Source: Costus lasius
Lineage: Eukaryota > Streptophyta > Magnoliopsida > Zingiberales > Costaceae
Assembly: GCA_027563935.2 (NCBI GenBank)
Contig: JANVAS020000222.1
Span: 3,410,001 to 3,474,000, forward strand
Length of the DNA stretch: 64,000 nt
Reading direction: 5' to 3'
Part shown: positions 47,965 through 59,257 of the stretch, piece after piece
Layout of the letters: every line of letters begins with the position of its first letter
How positions within the stretch are numbered: position 1 is the stretch's first letter
Position numbers and translations under genes: made by a program
Notes under the pieces: generated by a model
Seen by the model: only the letters and a program-made list of their open reading frames with translations
What the model was told of the DNA's origin: nothing
Database searches by the model: none

Positions 47965-49650
47965 TGTTGGGGTATGCCCTTAAGGCTAATGTTTGAGGCC
48001 TTGGGATTGTAATAGTATCATGTAATAAACTGTTGTGTTTATAAAGGCATGGTTATTATTCAGGTTGTTACCTTGTCTGCTGTAATAAGTGTACTTCTGA
48101 ATAATGTCTCAAAGCTGTTCAGCTAGGCTGACAGGCTATATGTCCTTAGTCGAGATATCTTGGTGAACATGAGACAGCCTTGATATGATTGAGACTAATA
48201 TGTGTGCTAATCTTATAGGATGCTTCGAGCATGGAATAAGATGTAGACTCATGGGTACATTGGATGTACTGGACAGACCCTACTGGGATATTCCATTGCT
48301 TGTCACAATGTGAATGATCCTTGTAAGCACTAAGTGGCACATGTCCTCTGACTTGAGATCACTTGTGTTTCTAAATGATGATTGTCATTGTCTTGAGGTA
48401 GTTCAATATCATTTGAAACATAATGATTATAGACTATTTTGGATGGTGAGCTTGAATCAGGTTAGGGCACTAGTGATAGACAAAGGATTGCCGTCTCCTT
48501 GTTTAAGGAGTGTGATGTTCTTAAAGGGCCCCCCTATATGAGATGATTGAGAAAGTGTATGGCCATACCCAGATGACTATGTTCATCTGATCTAATCATG
48601 CTCATCATGTTGGAGTTACAAGCTTGACATGCTTGTCCAATATGAACATCCAGTGGCAAAGGAAACATGTATGCCTTGTGAGTTTGATTCACACTTGTGC
48701 CATGGTTTGGGTGTAGTCTTGGAAGACTATTTCCTTTATATCGGGAGACAGTGATGTGTTGCTAGATACCTCTCACTGATCGTGATAACGAAAGTTATCG
48801 TTACCGACATTTAAAGGAAACCCTTAGGGTCGCACAATTTGATGATATGGCTTACTCAAGTCAGATCGTATGGACTGAATTGTTTGGGTTCAGTTTAGAG
48901 GAGTTTAACCTCTGATTGTAAGTGAGATCTGGTCTGATCATGTTTGATTGATTAGGGCTCTAGATCGGTAAGCTTCGATCGAGAGAGTTGATGCTAGATC
49001 GATGAGATCAGAAGCATCAAAAGGATGAACGGTCAGATCTTAAACCTTGGGTTTATTTTGATTTGGACCAATGCTTGGGCTGATTTGATTTGGTTTATTG
49101 AACCAAAATCAATTGGATCGATTAAGCTTGAACCGGTTCACATGTGTGAACGCTTGGTTCAAAGCATAAACGTTTTGTTTTGATCGGTTTCGAAAGCTCT
49201 CCTTCATGACATTCCATTTATGGAAAGTCATCATGGTGACTTGATGAAAAAACGCCAAAACGCTTTTTGCTTGAAGGCTTCTCACTTTGGCGAAGAAGTG
49301 TGCTTGAGAGAGCATTATCGCCGAGAGTGGAGAGGTGGAATTCGGCCAAGCAAAGACTCCAAGGATTCTCCTTCAAACGATCAAGACCCCTTGAAGCTTT
49401 TGCTAGCACAAAGGCGTGAAGGGAGTAGCCAACTTCTTCTTGTGTGCGCGCCATTTGGAGGGGATCTATTTTGCTCTCTTGCTTCCAAGCCGACCTCCAT
49501 CTCTATGGCTATGGTATAGATCTAAACTCATTCAAGTTGATCATATGGTTTTTCATATGCGATCCTTGAGAAACCCTCTTTCCGCCATGCTTGCTAGAGG
49601 CGCATGTTCTAGGGTTTCCCCCCCCCCCCATGAGTTAGGGGTCCTTTTCA
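47965..49650 (+). repeat. 3' LTR of E
   Basis: This 1,686-bp LTR differs from the 5' LTR by one substitution and one extra C in the terminal C run, by eye. The palindrome is at 48557-48568. It is followed by the second CTTAC. Confidence 0.96.
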
Positions 49651-50246
49651 CTTACAACGGTCCATTACTAGGGATCCACTCATCCAACCTAGTCAGATCC
49701 ATTGCCCTTGCATACACCAAGTCCTAACTGACTTGAGTCGACCATAAGGTCAACCATGCATGCGCCAGGGCTGAACGACCACAATGAGGTCTGGCAAGCG
49801 GGTGTGACCCCGGGCCTAACTCATGTGCGTTCATCGGTTGTCTCAATCAGACATCGCTACACGCCTGTCTGCAGTCGACCTGTAGCCACCACGTGCTTGC
49901 GCACAGGTGCTACCTGGTCAACCCATCAAGGCTGTCAGATGGTCTGATCAGACTTTTGGATCCAACCTAGGGGGTGACTTCAACCCTAATAACCCGTCTA
50001 AGGGTTTACTGCAAGGCCTTAGATCTAATGAGGTCGCGCAAGTAATATAGATTTTGAAAACCTAAGATGCGCCAACACATCAAACATGCGCAAAAGATAG
50101 AAACATACTTAATAGATGTATTTTCGCAAGATGATAAACACTATCATAAAACTTTTGCATGTCATGTAGATCTAAGCATATGCGCAAACATGGATCAAAC
50201 ATGGAGACCAAGCATTAAGCAATCATAATAACATGCGTTAACCTAT
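49651..50246 (-). other. Leader of I, PBS-proximal part
   Basis: This is the continuation of the I leader after the E insertion. The join with 40454 is colinear with J at 57057-57562. It is non-coding. Confidence 0.92.
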
Positions 50247-50258
50247 GCTCTGATACCA
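50247..50258 (-). promoter_or_regulatory. Primer binding site of I
   Basis: The minus strand reads TGGTATCAGAGC, 2 bases inside the LTR at 50261. Confidence 0.92.
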
Positions 50259-50260
50259 AT

Positions 50261-51928
50261 TGAAAGAACCCCATACAAGGGGGGCGAAAACCCTAACAGG
50301 AGGCGCAACAAAATCTAGCGAAATCTAGGGCTTTCAAATCGCTTAGCATGTATTATGATCAACTTATAAACTCTGCATGAATAAAAAATGATTCATACCA
50401 TAGCCATTTCTAGATGGCGCCTTGGAAGCAAAAGTTGCAAGCGCCTCTTCTCCAAAGTCTCGCACACAAGATGAAGATGTGCTCCTTCCTTGATGCTCCT
50501 TGTGCTAGCAAGGATCGTCCAAGGTGTCTTGATCGTTTGAAGGGAAGAGAGAGTTCTTGCTTCCTTGATCCTCGAGTCTCTAAGGCGTGAACAAAAGTTC
50601 CACACAAGAGGGCGACGAGAATAGGGGGGTTGAGACGACAAGAGATGCGCTCCACTCAAGACATGGAGGCGTGGTTACTAAAAATAGCTAACCTCTCTTT
50701 CATGCGATCATGTGTTCATGCGCTCATGAACCAATCGCATTTTTCTCTCTACTTTGAACCAAGCGCTCATATCTAGAGCCGGTTCAATTAGGTTTGGTTC
50801 ATAGACCAATTAACCCAAGCAATTAGTCCAGATCACATTAAACCCTAAGGTACTTGATCTGACCGTTGATCTCTCGATGCTCCTGATCTCACCGATCCAG
50901 CATCCATTCTCTCGATCGAAGCTTACCGATCTCAAGCCCTAATCAATCAAACATGATCAGACCAGATCTCACTTACAATCAGAGATTAAATCCCTTTAAA
51001 CTGAACCCGAACAATTCAGTCCATACGATCTGACTTAAGTAAGCCATATCATCAAATTGTGCGACCCTGAGGGTTTCCTTTAAATGTCGGTAACGATAAC
51101 TCACGTTATCACGATCAGTGAGGGGTATCTAGCAACACATCACTGTCTCCCGATATAAAGGAAAGAGTCTTCCAAGACTACACCCATAAACAGCACAAGT
51201 GTGAATCAACTCACAAAGCATACATATTTCCTTTGCCACTGGATGTTCTTTATTGGACAAGCCTGTCAAGCTTGTATCTCCAATATGATGAGCATGATTA
51301 GATCAGATGAACATAGTCACCTGGGTATGGCCATACACTTTCTCAATCATCTCATCCAGGGGGCCCCTTTAGAACATCACACTCCTTAAACAAGGAGACG
51401 GCAATCCTATGTCTATCACTAGTGCCCTAACATGACTCAAGCTCACCATCCAAGATAGTTTATAATCATTATGTTTCAAATGATATTGTACTACCTCAAA
51501 ACAATGACAATCATCATTTAGAAACACAAGTGATCTCAAGTCAGAGGAAATGTGCCACTTGTCATATTCAAGGATTATTCACATTGTGACAAACAATTGA
51601 ATATCCTAGTAGGGTCTGTCCAGTACATCCAATGTACCCATGAGTCTACATCTTATTCCATGCTCGAAGCATCCTATAAGACTAGAACACATATTAGTCT
51701 TAACCATATCAAGGCTGTCTCATATTCACCAAGATACATCGACTAAGGACATAACTGCATGTCAGCCTAGCTGAACAGCTTTGAGACATTATTCAGAAGA
51801 ACATATATTGCAGCAGACAATGTAGCTAACTGAATAACAACCATGCCTTTATAAACATAACAGTTTATGACATGATACTGTTACAATCCCAAGACCTCAA
51901 ACATTAGTCTTAAGGGCATACCCCAACA
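50261..51928 (-). repeat. Family A LTR shared by I (as 5' LTR) and J (as 3' LTR)
   Basis: This 1,668-bp LTR has the primer site of I on its left and the polypurine tract and pol end of J on its right. A single LTR therefore serves two internal regions, as produced by unequal recombination between LTRs. The palindrome is at 51325-51336. No 5-bp duplications interrupt it. Confidence 0.95.
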
Positions 51929-51948
51929 ATCTCCCACTTGCACTTAAT

Positions 51949-54900
51949 CTAATGGTTGAGAAATCTCAAACCCATATTATTACAGTGCTTCTCATGCTTC
52001 TGCTGCGCCAGAGGCTTAGTAAGCGGGTCTGCCAGATTGTCATCTGTATGAACCTTGCAGACTTTGATCTCGCCACGATCAATGATCTCCCTGATCAAAT
52101 GAAACCGTCTCTGTATGTGCTTGGACTTCTGGTGCGACCGTGGTTCCTTTGCTTGTGCGATTGCTCCAGTGTTATCACAGAAGATAACCAAAGTATCTGC
52201 ACTCGAAGGAACAACACCAAGTTCTCTGACGAACTTACGAATCCACACTGCCTCCTTGGATGCTTCCGAGGCTGCAACATACTCGGCTTCTGTTGTGGAA
52301 TCAGCAACAGTTGACTGTTTGAAACTCTTCCACACCACTGCTCCTCCATTCAAGCTAAAAACATAGCCTGATTGCGATCGGAAATCATCCAGGTCTGACT
52401 GGAACGAAGCGTCAGTATATCCTTCTATACTGAGTTCTTCCTGACCACCATATATCAAGAACATATCTTTGGTCCTCCGCAGATATTTTAAAATGTTCTT
52501 GACTGCAATCCAGTGCGCCATACCTGGATTACTTTGGAAACGACTGGTCACGCTTAACCCGTAAGCGACGTCTGGGCGAGTACACAACATCGCATACATA
52601 ATGGATCCAATAGCCGAAGCATAAGGCGTATTGTCCATTTCATCTTTCTCAGTCTGTGTTTCTGGACACTGACTCTTCGAAAGATTCAGACCATGTCTGA
52701 CTGGAAGATATCCTCGTTTAGAATTCTCTAAATGAAATCTCTCCAGGACTTTATCGATGTAAGTACTCTGGCACAACCCGAGAAGCCTCTTAGATCTATC
52801 CCTGTAGATCTTCACACCTAACACATAGGCTGCTTCTCCTAGATCTTTCATCTGGAAACATTTCCTTAACCATGCCTTAACCGCATGCATTTCAGGAATA
52901 TCATTTCCAATGATCAAGATATCATCGACGTAGAGGACTAGGAAAGTAATCACGCTCCCACTAAACCTCTTATATACACACGGGTCATCCTCGTTCTTGA
53001 TGAAACCAAACTCAGAGATTGATTCATCAAAACGAATATTCCAGCTTCTTGATGCTTGTTTAAGTCCATAAATGGACTTCTTTAACTTGCATATCTTATG
53101 ACGATTTGATGGATTAGTGAAACCTTCTGGTTGTGTCATATACACATCCTCATCCAGATTTCCATTAAGGAAAGCTGTTTTCACATCCATTTGCCAAATC
53201 TCATAATCATAATATGCAGCTATCGCGAAAAGAATCCGAATAGACTTAAACATAGCTACAGGTGAGAAAGTTTCATCATAATCTATCCCGTAGATTTGTT
53301 TGAAACCTTTCGCAACTAGCCTGCCTTTATAGGTAACTACGTTACCATCCATGTCAATCTTCTTCTTGAAGATCCATTTACAGCCTATAGGGATAACTCC
53401 CGGAGGCGGATCAACCAAATCCCAAACTTGGTTATCTGACATGGAGTCCATCTCGGCGCGCATAGCTTCAAGCCATCTCGCTGATTCCGGTCCACTGACC
53501 GCATCCGCATAAGTGAGGGGTTCATCATTATCAATGATGTAGACTCCGTCATAGCGCTCAGGCTGTCGACGGATCCTTCCCGATCTTCGCGGTTCCCGTG
53601 ATATCTGAGCCTAAGGTTGTTCAGTAACCTGTTCTACCGGCTCAGGCTCATCCAACTCTGCTTGAGCACTTTGTCCTTCCTCTGGATTCTCATCCAGTTT
53701 TATTTCTCTCCCACTGGCTGCTTGCAGAAGAAACTCCTTCTCAAGAAATATGGCCGTCCGAGCAACAAAAACCTTGTTCTCTTTGGGATCGTAGAAATAA
53801 TAACCCTTAGTTTCCTTAGGGTAACCGACAAAGATGCATTTGTCAGATCTGCTCTCTAGTTTCCCAGAGGCGAGCTTTTTCACATAAGCCTCGCAGCCCC
53901 AGATCCTGATAAATGTCAAGCTCGGCTGTTTCCCATACCATAACTCATATGGCGTCTTAGAAACTGCCTTGGATGGCACTCGGTTTAGTACCTTTGCAGC
54001 TGTTTCCAGTGCAAAACCCCAAAAGGAGTAAGGTAGAGTAGCCTGACTCATCATAGAACGAATCATATCAAGTAACGTTCTATTTCTCATCTCGGACACA
54101 CCATTCCATTGCGGTGTTCCTGGCGGAGTGAGCTGTGAGATAATCCCACACTCCTTTAGATAGTCAGTAAACGCATGACTTAGGTATTCTCCACCTCGAT
54201 CTGAGCGAAGTGCCTTGATATTTCGGCCTAGCTGATTTTGTACTTCATTCTTGAACTCTTTGAACTTGTCAAAAGATTCACTTTTATGTCTCATCAGATA
54301 GACATACCCATACCTACTGAAATCATCAGTAAAGGTAATGAAGTACTGATAGCCACCTCTGGCATGTTTACTAAATGGCCCACACACATCAGTGTGTATA
54401 AGGTCAAGTAAACCTGAAGCCCTTTGTCCTTTGTTAGGAAAAGGTGACTTCGTCATTTTGCCCATTAAACAAGCTTTGCATGTATCAATCTCCTTGTAGG
54501 AGAATGATCCCAGCAGTCCATGATCATGCAACCGCTTAATGCGTTTCTCGTTAATATGGCCTAAACGACTATGCCATAGCAAGGTGCTGTCATCAGCATT
54601 CTTGGCTTTCTTAATATCAATTTTCTGTATAGAACATTCCATGTCCTACATGTATAACCCATTGTTAATTGAACCAGTTGCATAAACAATATTATCATAT
54701 GATAAGACACACTTTGAAATATTGCATTCAAAGGAAAATCCCTTCCTGACAAGAGCAGGAATGGAGATAATATTTTTAGTAATACTGGGAACAAAATAAC
54801 AATTGTCTAGTTCCAATACAATTCCAGATGGTAAAGAAATGAAATAGTCTCCTACAGCAACAGCAGCAACCCGTGCCCTGTTTCCAACGCGTAGGTCCAC

Positions 54901-55830
54901 CTCATGCTGTCCCACCTGCCTTCTTCTCTTGAGTTCCTGTACATTTGAACAAATGTGAACTCCACATGCAGTGTCCAACACCCATGATATAGAAGAAGAA
55001 AACATGACCTCAGTCACATAAATACCTGAGCCAGAAGCGAAGCTTCCCCTCTTATCTCCTTGGAGCGCTTTACAGTCCTTTTTCCAGTGACCCAGCTGGC
55101 CACAGTGGAAACACCTGTATTCCTTGGACCGCTTAACCTTCTGCTTCAGAGCCTTGCTGTAACTCTTGACAGGGACTTTGCCCTTCTTCCCCTTCTTCTT
55201 GTTCCTTGTAGGAACCATTAAGACAGAGGTCGAAGGCTTTCCCTTCAGAGTTTCCTCAGTAGTCAAGAGCATATTCAGCAGCTCTGCCGGAGTACAATCG
55301 ATTTTGTTCATATTAAAGTTAATAATGAACGCATCGAAAGAAGGCGGAAGAGACTGCAGAATAATGTCTATAGCAAGCTCCTGGTTGATGGTATGCCCCA
55401 GTTTCTCTAGAGCCTCCTTGTGCCCAATCATCTTGAGCACGTGAGCTCCCACTGGGCTCCCTTCAGCCAGTTTGCTCTGAAAGAAAAGCTTTGTCAGATT
55501 ATAGCATTCTGTCCTCGCCTGTGCAGCATACAACATCTTGAGGTTTGCTATCATGTCTATAGCAGACATATCCTCATGCTGACGCTGCAGCGGTGGCGTC
55601 ATAGACGCTAGCATCAGGCAAGCGACATCAATGCTATCATTGACATGCTTTTCATAGGCTTCCCGAACCGCCCTTGCGGCGTTCGGAGCGGGCTGAGGCG
55701 GTATCGCCGTCTCGAGGACATACAATTTCCTCTCTGCCTTAAGAACTATCTTAAGGTGTCCGAACCAGTCAGAGAAGTTCGGCCCAGCAAACTTCTCTCT
55801 TTCCAGTAGGGATCGCACATTGAAGTTCAT
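51949..55830 (-). pseudogene. gag-pol: gag-pol of J (two in-frame stops)
   Basis: The minus-strand frame starts at ATG 55828-55830 and runs to the natural stop at 51949 (NMGLRFLNH). TAG codons interrupt it at 54646-54648 (shared with I) and at 53611-53613, in the linker between integrase and RT, not shared with I. All domains are present: CCHC knuckle, DTACG protease, integrase, RT with YVDDILIIGND and RNase H with TEAEYVAASEA. By eye, I and J differ at about 13 sites over roughly 4.1 kb, mostly C/T and G/A changes. Confidence 0.95.
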
Positions 55831-57562
55831 GGTGTTCGTTGCTGCAGGAATCTACAACAATGCAAGAACAGCAAGGTCAGTATCAATGCTAAGAATCAAT
55901 CAGGACTTAAGAAAGATTCTTTTTCTCACTATTTTATCTGGCTGAAAAATCCAGCAAAACAGCCCGAAAGAGTAGTACTCTTTTAGTGAGATGGGATCCA
56001 GATTTCATACTTGGTCTCCGCGTCCCGCTCAGGCGAGATAAGATGCACAGAGAGTACAAGCACTAATCTCTGGTAGGCTGTCCCAGCCAATCGCCAACCC
56101 GTGCGATTCCCCTTCATCTGGGCAATCCAGCAGACTGTGCCAACTGAGTTGGTACAACACAATCTCTGACCCCACAGATGGCTGCCTCCATGTGCTACCA
56201 TATGCGCCACATATGTAGCCTACATGGTCAAGCTGACCCGACCTACTCCCTGGACCACCACGTGCTATGCTGAGCAACGAGAAGGGATAAATCCCTACTC
56301 TGTAACACGCAGGTGTAATCCCGCACCGTCTGAAGATAGATGGACGTGCCCACTGAGTGGGTACAACACGGCTCCAACGATAGTCAGAACAGTGAGGTTT
56401 CGCGTCAGAAGGCTTACGAGCTTGATATTTTAGCGTTGGATTTTAACGGTCTTTTATCTTCTTCACTATCATGCAATTCCTATGGTGATAGCAGAAGATA
56501 AACTAACCATGCAATTCTAATATTTAAACAATAAAAGAAAGCATGTATCTTATGTGGTAAAAGCCCATAGCCTTAGTAAGACCTTAATTAACTTAAGTCT
56601 TCACTAGCTTTTCTTCATTGGACTTTTGCTGCTCATCTGGCCCAAACCAGGGCCCAAGCGCCATTTGCAGCTCTGGTGCGCCCACCAGGAAAATGCGCCA
56701 GGTTCTAGGGTCGAACCCTAGACCTCCCACCTGGTCTAGCCACTGCTGCAGGCGCCTCTGCCAAGTGTGCTTTGTGCTCTTGTCTAATTAAATTACAAAT
56801 TTAACTATCTAGACAAGATTGACACGCAGGTCAATTACATTTTATAAATTAAAGCAATGTGATACGCAGATCACAATAATTAATTTACATTTAATACAGG
56901 CACGCAGGCCCCAGCACAGCACAGATTTAACATGGGCAGCCCACATAAGAATAAATAGACAAACACATGGCATCAATCAACATGTGATCCAATCATGGAA
57001 ATTAAATTTCGAAAACCCATAGGTATCAATTTTATTTTCCTTATATGCCCTTACTACCTTACAACGGTCCATTACTAGGGATCCACTCATCCAACCTAGT
57101 CAGATCCATTGCCCTTGCATGCACCAAGTCCTAACTGACTTGAGTCGACCATAAGGTCAACCATGCATGCGCCAGGGCTGAACGACCACAATGAGGTCTG
57201 GCAAGCGGGTGTGACCCCGGGCCTAACTCATGTGCGTTCATCGGTTGTCTCAATCAGACATCGCTACACGCCTGTCTGCAGTCGACCTGTAGCCACCACG
57301 TGCTTGCGCACAGGTGCTACCTGGTCAACCCATCAAGGCTGTCAGATGGTCTGATCAGACTTTTGGATCCAACCTAGGGGGTGACTTCAACCCTAATAAC
57401 CCGTCTAAGGGTTTACTGCAAGGCCTTAGATCTAATGAGGTCGCGCAAGTAATATAGATTTTGAAAACCTAAGATGCGCCAACACATCAAACATGCGCAA
57501 AAGATAGAAACATACATAATAGATGTATTTTCGCAAGATGATAAACACTATCATAAAACTTG
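55831..57562 (-). other. Leader of J, with empty site of E
   Basis: Non-coding leader almost identical to that of I. The E target is uninterrupted at 57058-57062. The B-box-like hairpin region spans 56695-56755. The last ~100 bp before the primer site, and the primer site itself, are deleted. Confidence 0.9.
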
Positions 57563-59237
57563 CAGGGAACCCCTTTCAAGAGGGGGGGCGAAACCCTAAT
57601 AGGAGGCGCAACAAAATTTCTAGCGGAATCTAGGGTTTCCTATGCGATCTTAAAGCATGTAATATGATCAACTTATAATGAAAAGCGATACTCACCATTG
57701 CCATCACTTGGATGGTGTCTTGGAATGAGAGAGCGAAATGGATCTCCTCCTTAGGTGGCGCACACAAGGTGATGTCGCCTACTCTTTGTTGATCCTTGTG
57801 CTAGCAAGGTTCTCCAAAGGTTCTTGTCGAGTGGAAAGGATGAGAGATCTCCTTGGCGAAAACTTCCTTGTCGTCTTAGCTTCTCCTCCACGCGAGAATG
57901 CCTCAAGACCCTCTAGCCAAGCGCGGCGACAAGGTGTGAATGAAGCGAGAGAGATGTGACCACGCTTAGGAGTCGTGGTTTCTAAAAATAGAAAACCACT
58001 CCCACGTTCATGCTCTCATGCGACTTCGGTTTTACCCAAGCGCAAACTTCTCTTCACTTTGAACCATGCGCTCATTCATGAGCCGGTTCATCACGGTTTG
58101 GTCCAAGACCAATTATCCCAAGCAATATGGTCTAGATCTTAATTAAACCCTAAGGCTTCAGATCTAACCGTCGATCTCTTTGATGCTCTTGATCTGACCG
58201 ATCTAGCATCCATTCTCTCGATCGAAGCTTACCGATCTCAAGCCCTAATCAATCAAACATGATCAGACCAGATCTCACTTACAATCAGAGATTAAATCCC
58301 TTTAAACTGAACCTGAACAATTCAGTCCACACGATCTGACTTAAGTAAGCCATATCATCAAATTGTGCGACCCTGAGGGTTTCCTCTAAATGTCGGTAAC
58401 GATAATTCTCATTATCACGATCAGTGAGGGGTATCTAGCAACACATCACTGTCTCCCGATATAAAGGAAAGAGTCTTCCAAGACTACACCCAAACCACAG
58501 CACAAGTGTGAATCAACTCACAAGGCATGCATATTTCCTTTGCCACTGGATGTTCTTATTGGACAAGCTTGTCAAGCTTGTAACTCCAATATGATAAGCA
58601 TGATTAGATCAGATGAACACAGTCACCTGGGTATGGCCATACACTCTCTCAATCATCTCATCCAGGGGGCCCCTTTAGAACATCACACTCCTTAAACAAG
58701 GAGACGGCAATCCTATGTCTATCACTAGTGCCCTAACCTGATTCAAGCTCACCATCCAAGATAGTCTATAATCATTATGTTTCAAATGATATTGAACTAC
58801 CTCAAAACAATGACAATCATCATTTAGAAAACACAAGTGATCTCAAGTCAAAGGAAATGTGCCACTTGTCACATTCAAGGAATATTCACATTGTGACAAA
58901 CAATTGAACATCCTAGTAGGGTCTGTCCAGCACATCCAATGTACCCATGAGTCTACATCTTATTCCATGCTCGAAGCATCCTATAAGATTAGAACACATA
59001 TTAGTCTCAATCATATCAAGGCTGTCTCATGTTCACCAAGATATATCGACTAAGGACTTAACAGCATGTCAGCCTAGCTGAACAGCTTTGAGACATTATT
59101 CAGAAGAACATATATTGCAGCAGACAATGTAACTTAACTGAATAACAACCATGCCTTTATAAACATAAGAGTTTATTACATGATACTGATACATTCCCAT
59201 AGGCCTCAAACATTAGCCTTAAGGGCATACCCCAACA
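57563..59237 (-). repeat. Family A 3' LTR of K, fused to the J leader
   Basis: This LTR is about 1,675 bp. On its right are the K polypurine tract and pol end. On its left the LTR end is cut and joined to the J leader near 57560-57566. Its U5 half is clearly different from the I/J LTR, so it is not a duplicate of that LTR. The palindrome is at 58631-58642. Confidence 0.92.
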
Positions 59238-59257
59238 ATCTCCCACTTGCACTTAAT

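Larger units (their letters stand above)
40460..49650 (+). mobile_element. Complete young family A Ty1/copia element E
   Basis: This 9,191-bp element has both LTRs, a primer site, leader, gag-pol and polypurine tract. It is flanked by CTTAC at 40455-40459 and 49651-49655. It inserted in the leader of I in opposite orientation. The duplicate element J holds the empty site (single CTTAC at 57058-57062). The LTRs differ by one base (T at 41461, C in the equivalent position near 48966) and by one C in a homopolymer, as far as I can see. Confidence 0.97.
36819..51928 (-). mobile_element. Family A Ty1/copia element I (3' half lost; E nested in leader)
   Basis: Read on the minus strand: 5' LTR 50261-51928, primer site, leader (49651-50246, then 39228-40459 after removing E), gag-protease, integrase, then the break at 36819. 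The 5' LTR is at the same time the 3' LTR of J. Confidence 0.93.
51929..57562 (-). mobile_element. Internal region of family A element J
   Basis: Polypurine tract, pol, gag and leader on the minus strand. It is the tandem duplicate of I. The leader stops at about 57562, where a deletion has removed the primer site and joined it to the LTR of K. Confidence 0.93.

Noticed and set aside
48314..48541. Short ORFs of 60-75 codons recurring in every family A LTR (for example at 40809-41036 and 48314-48541)
   Set aside because: They recur because the LTR is repeated. They have no domain, and their frames are broken in older LTRs.
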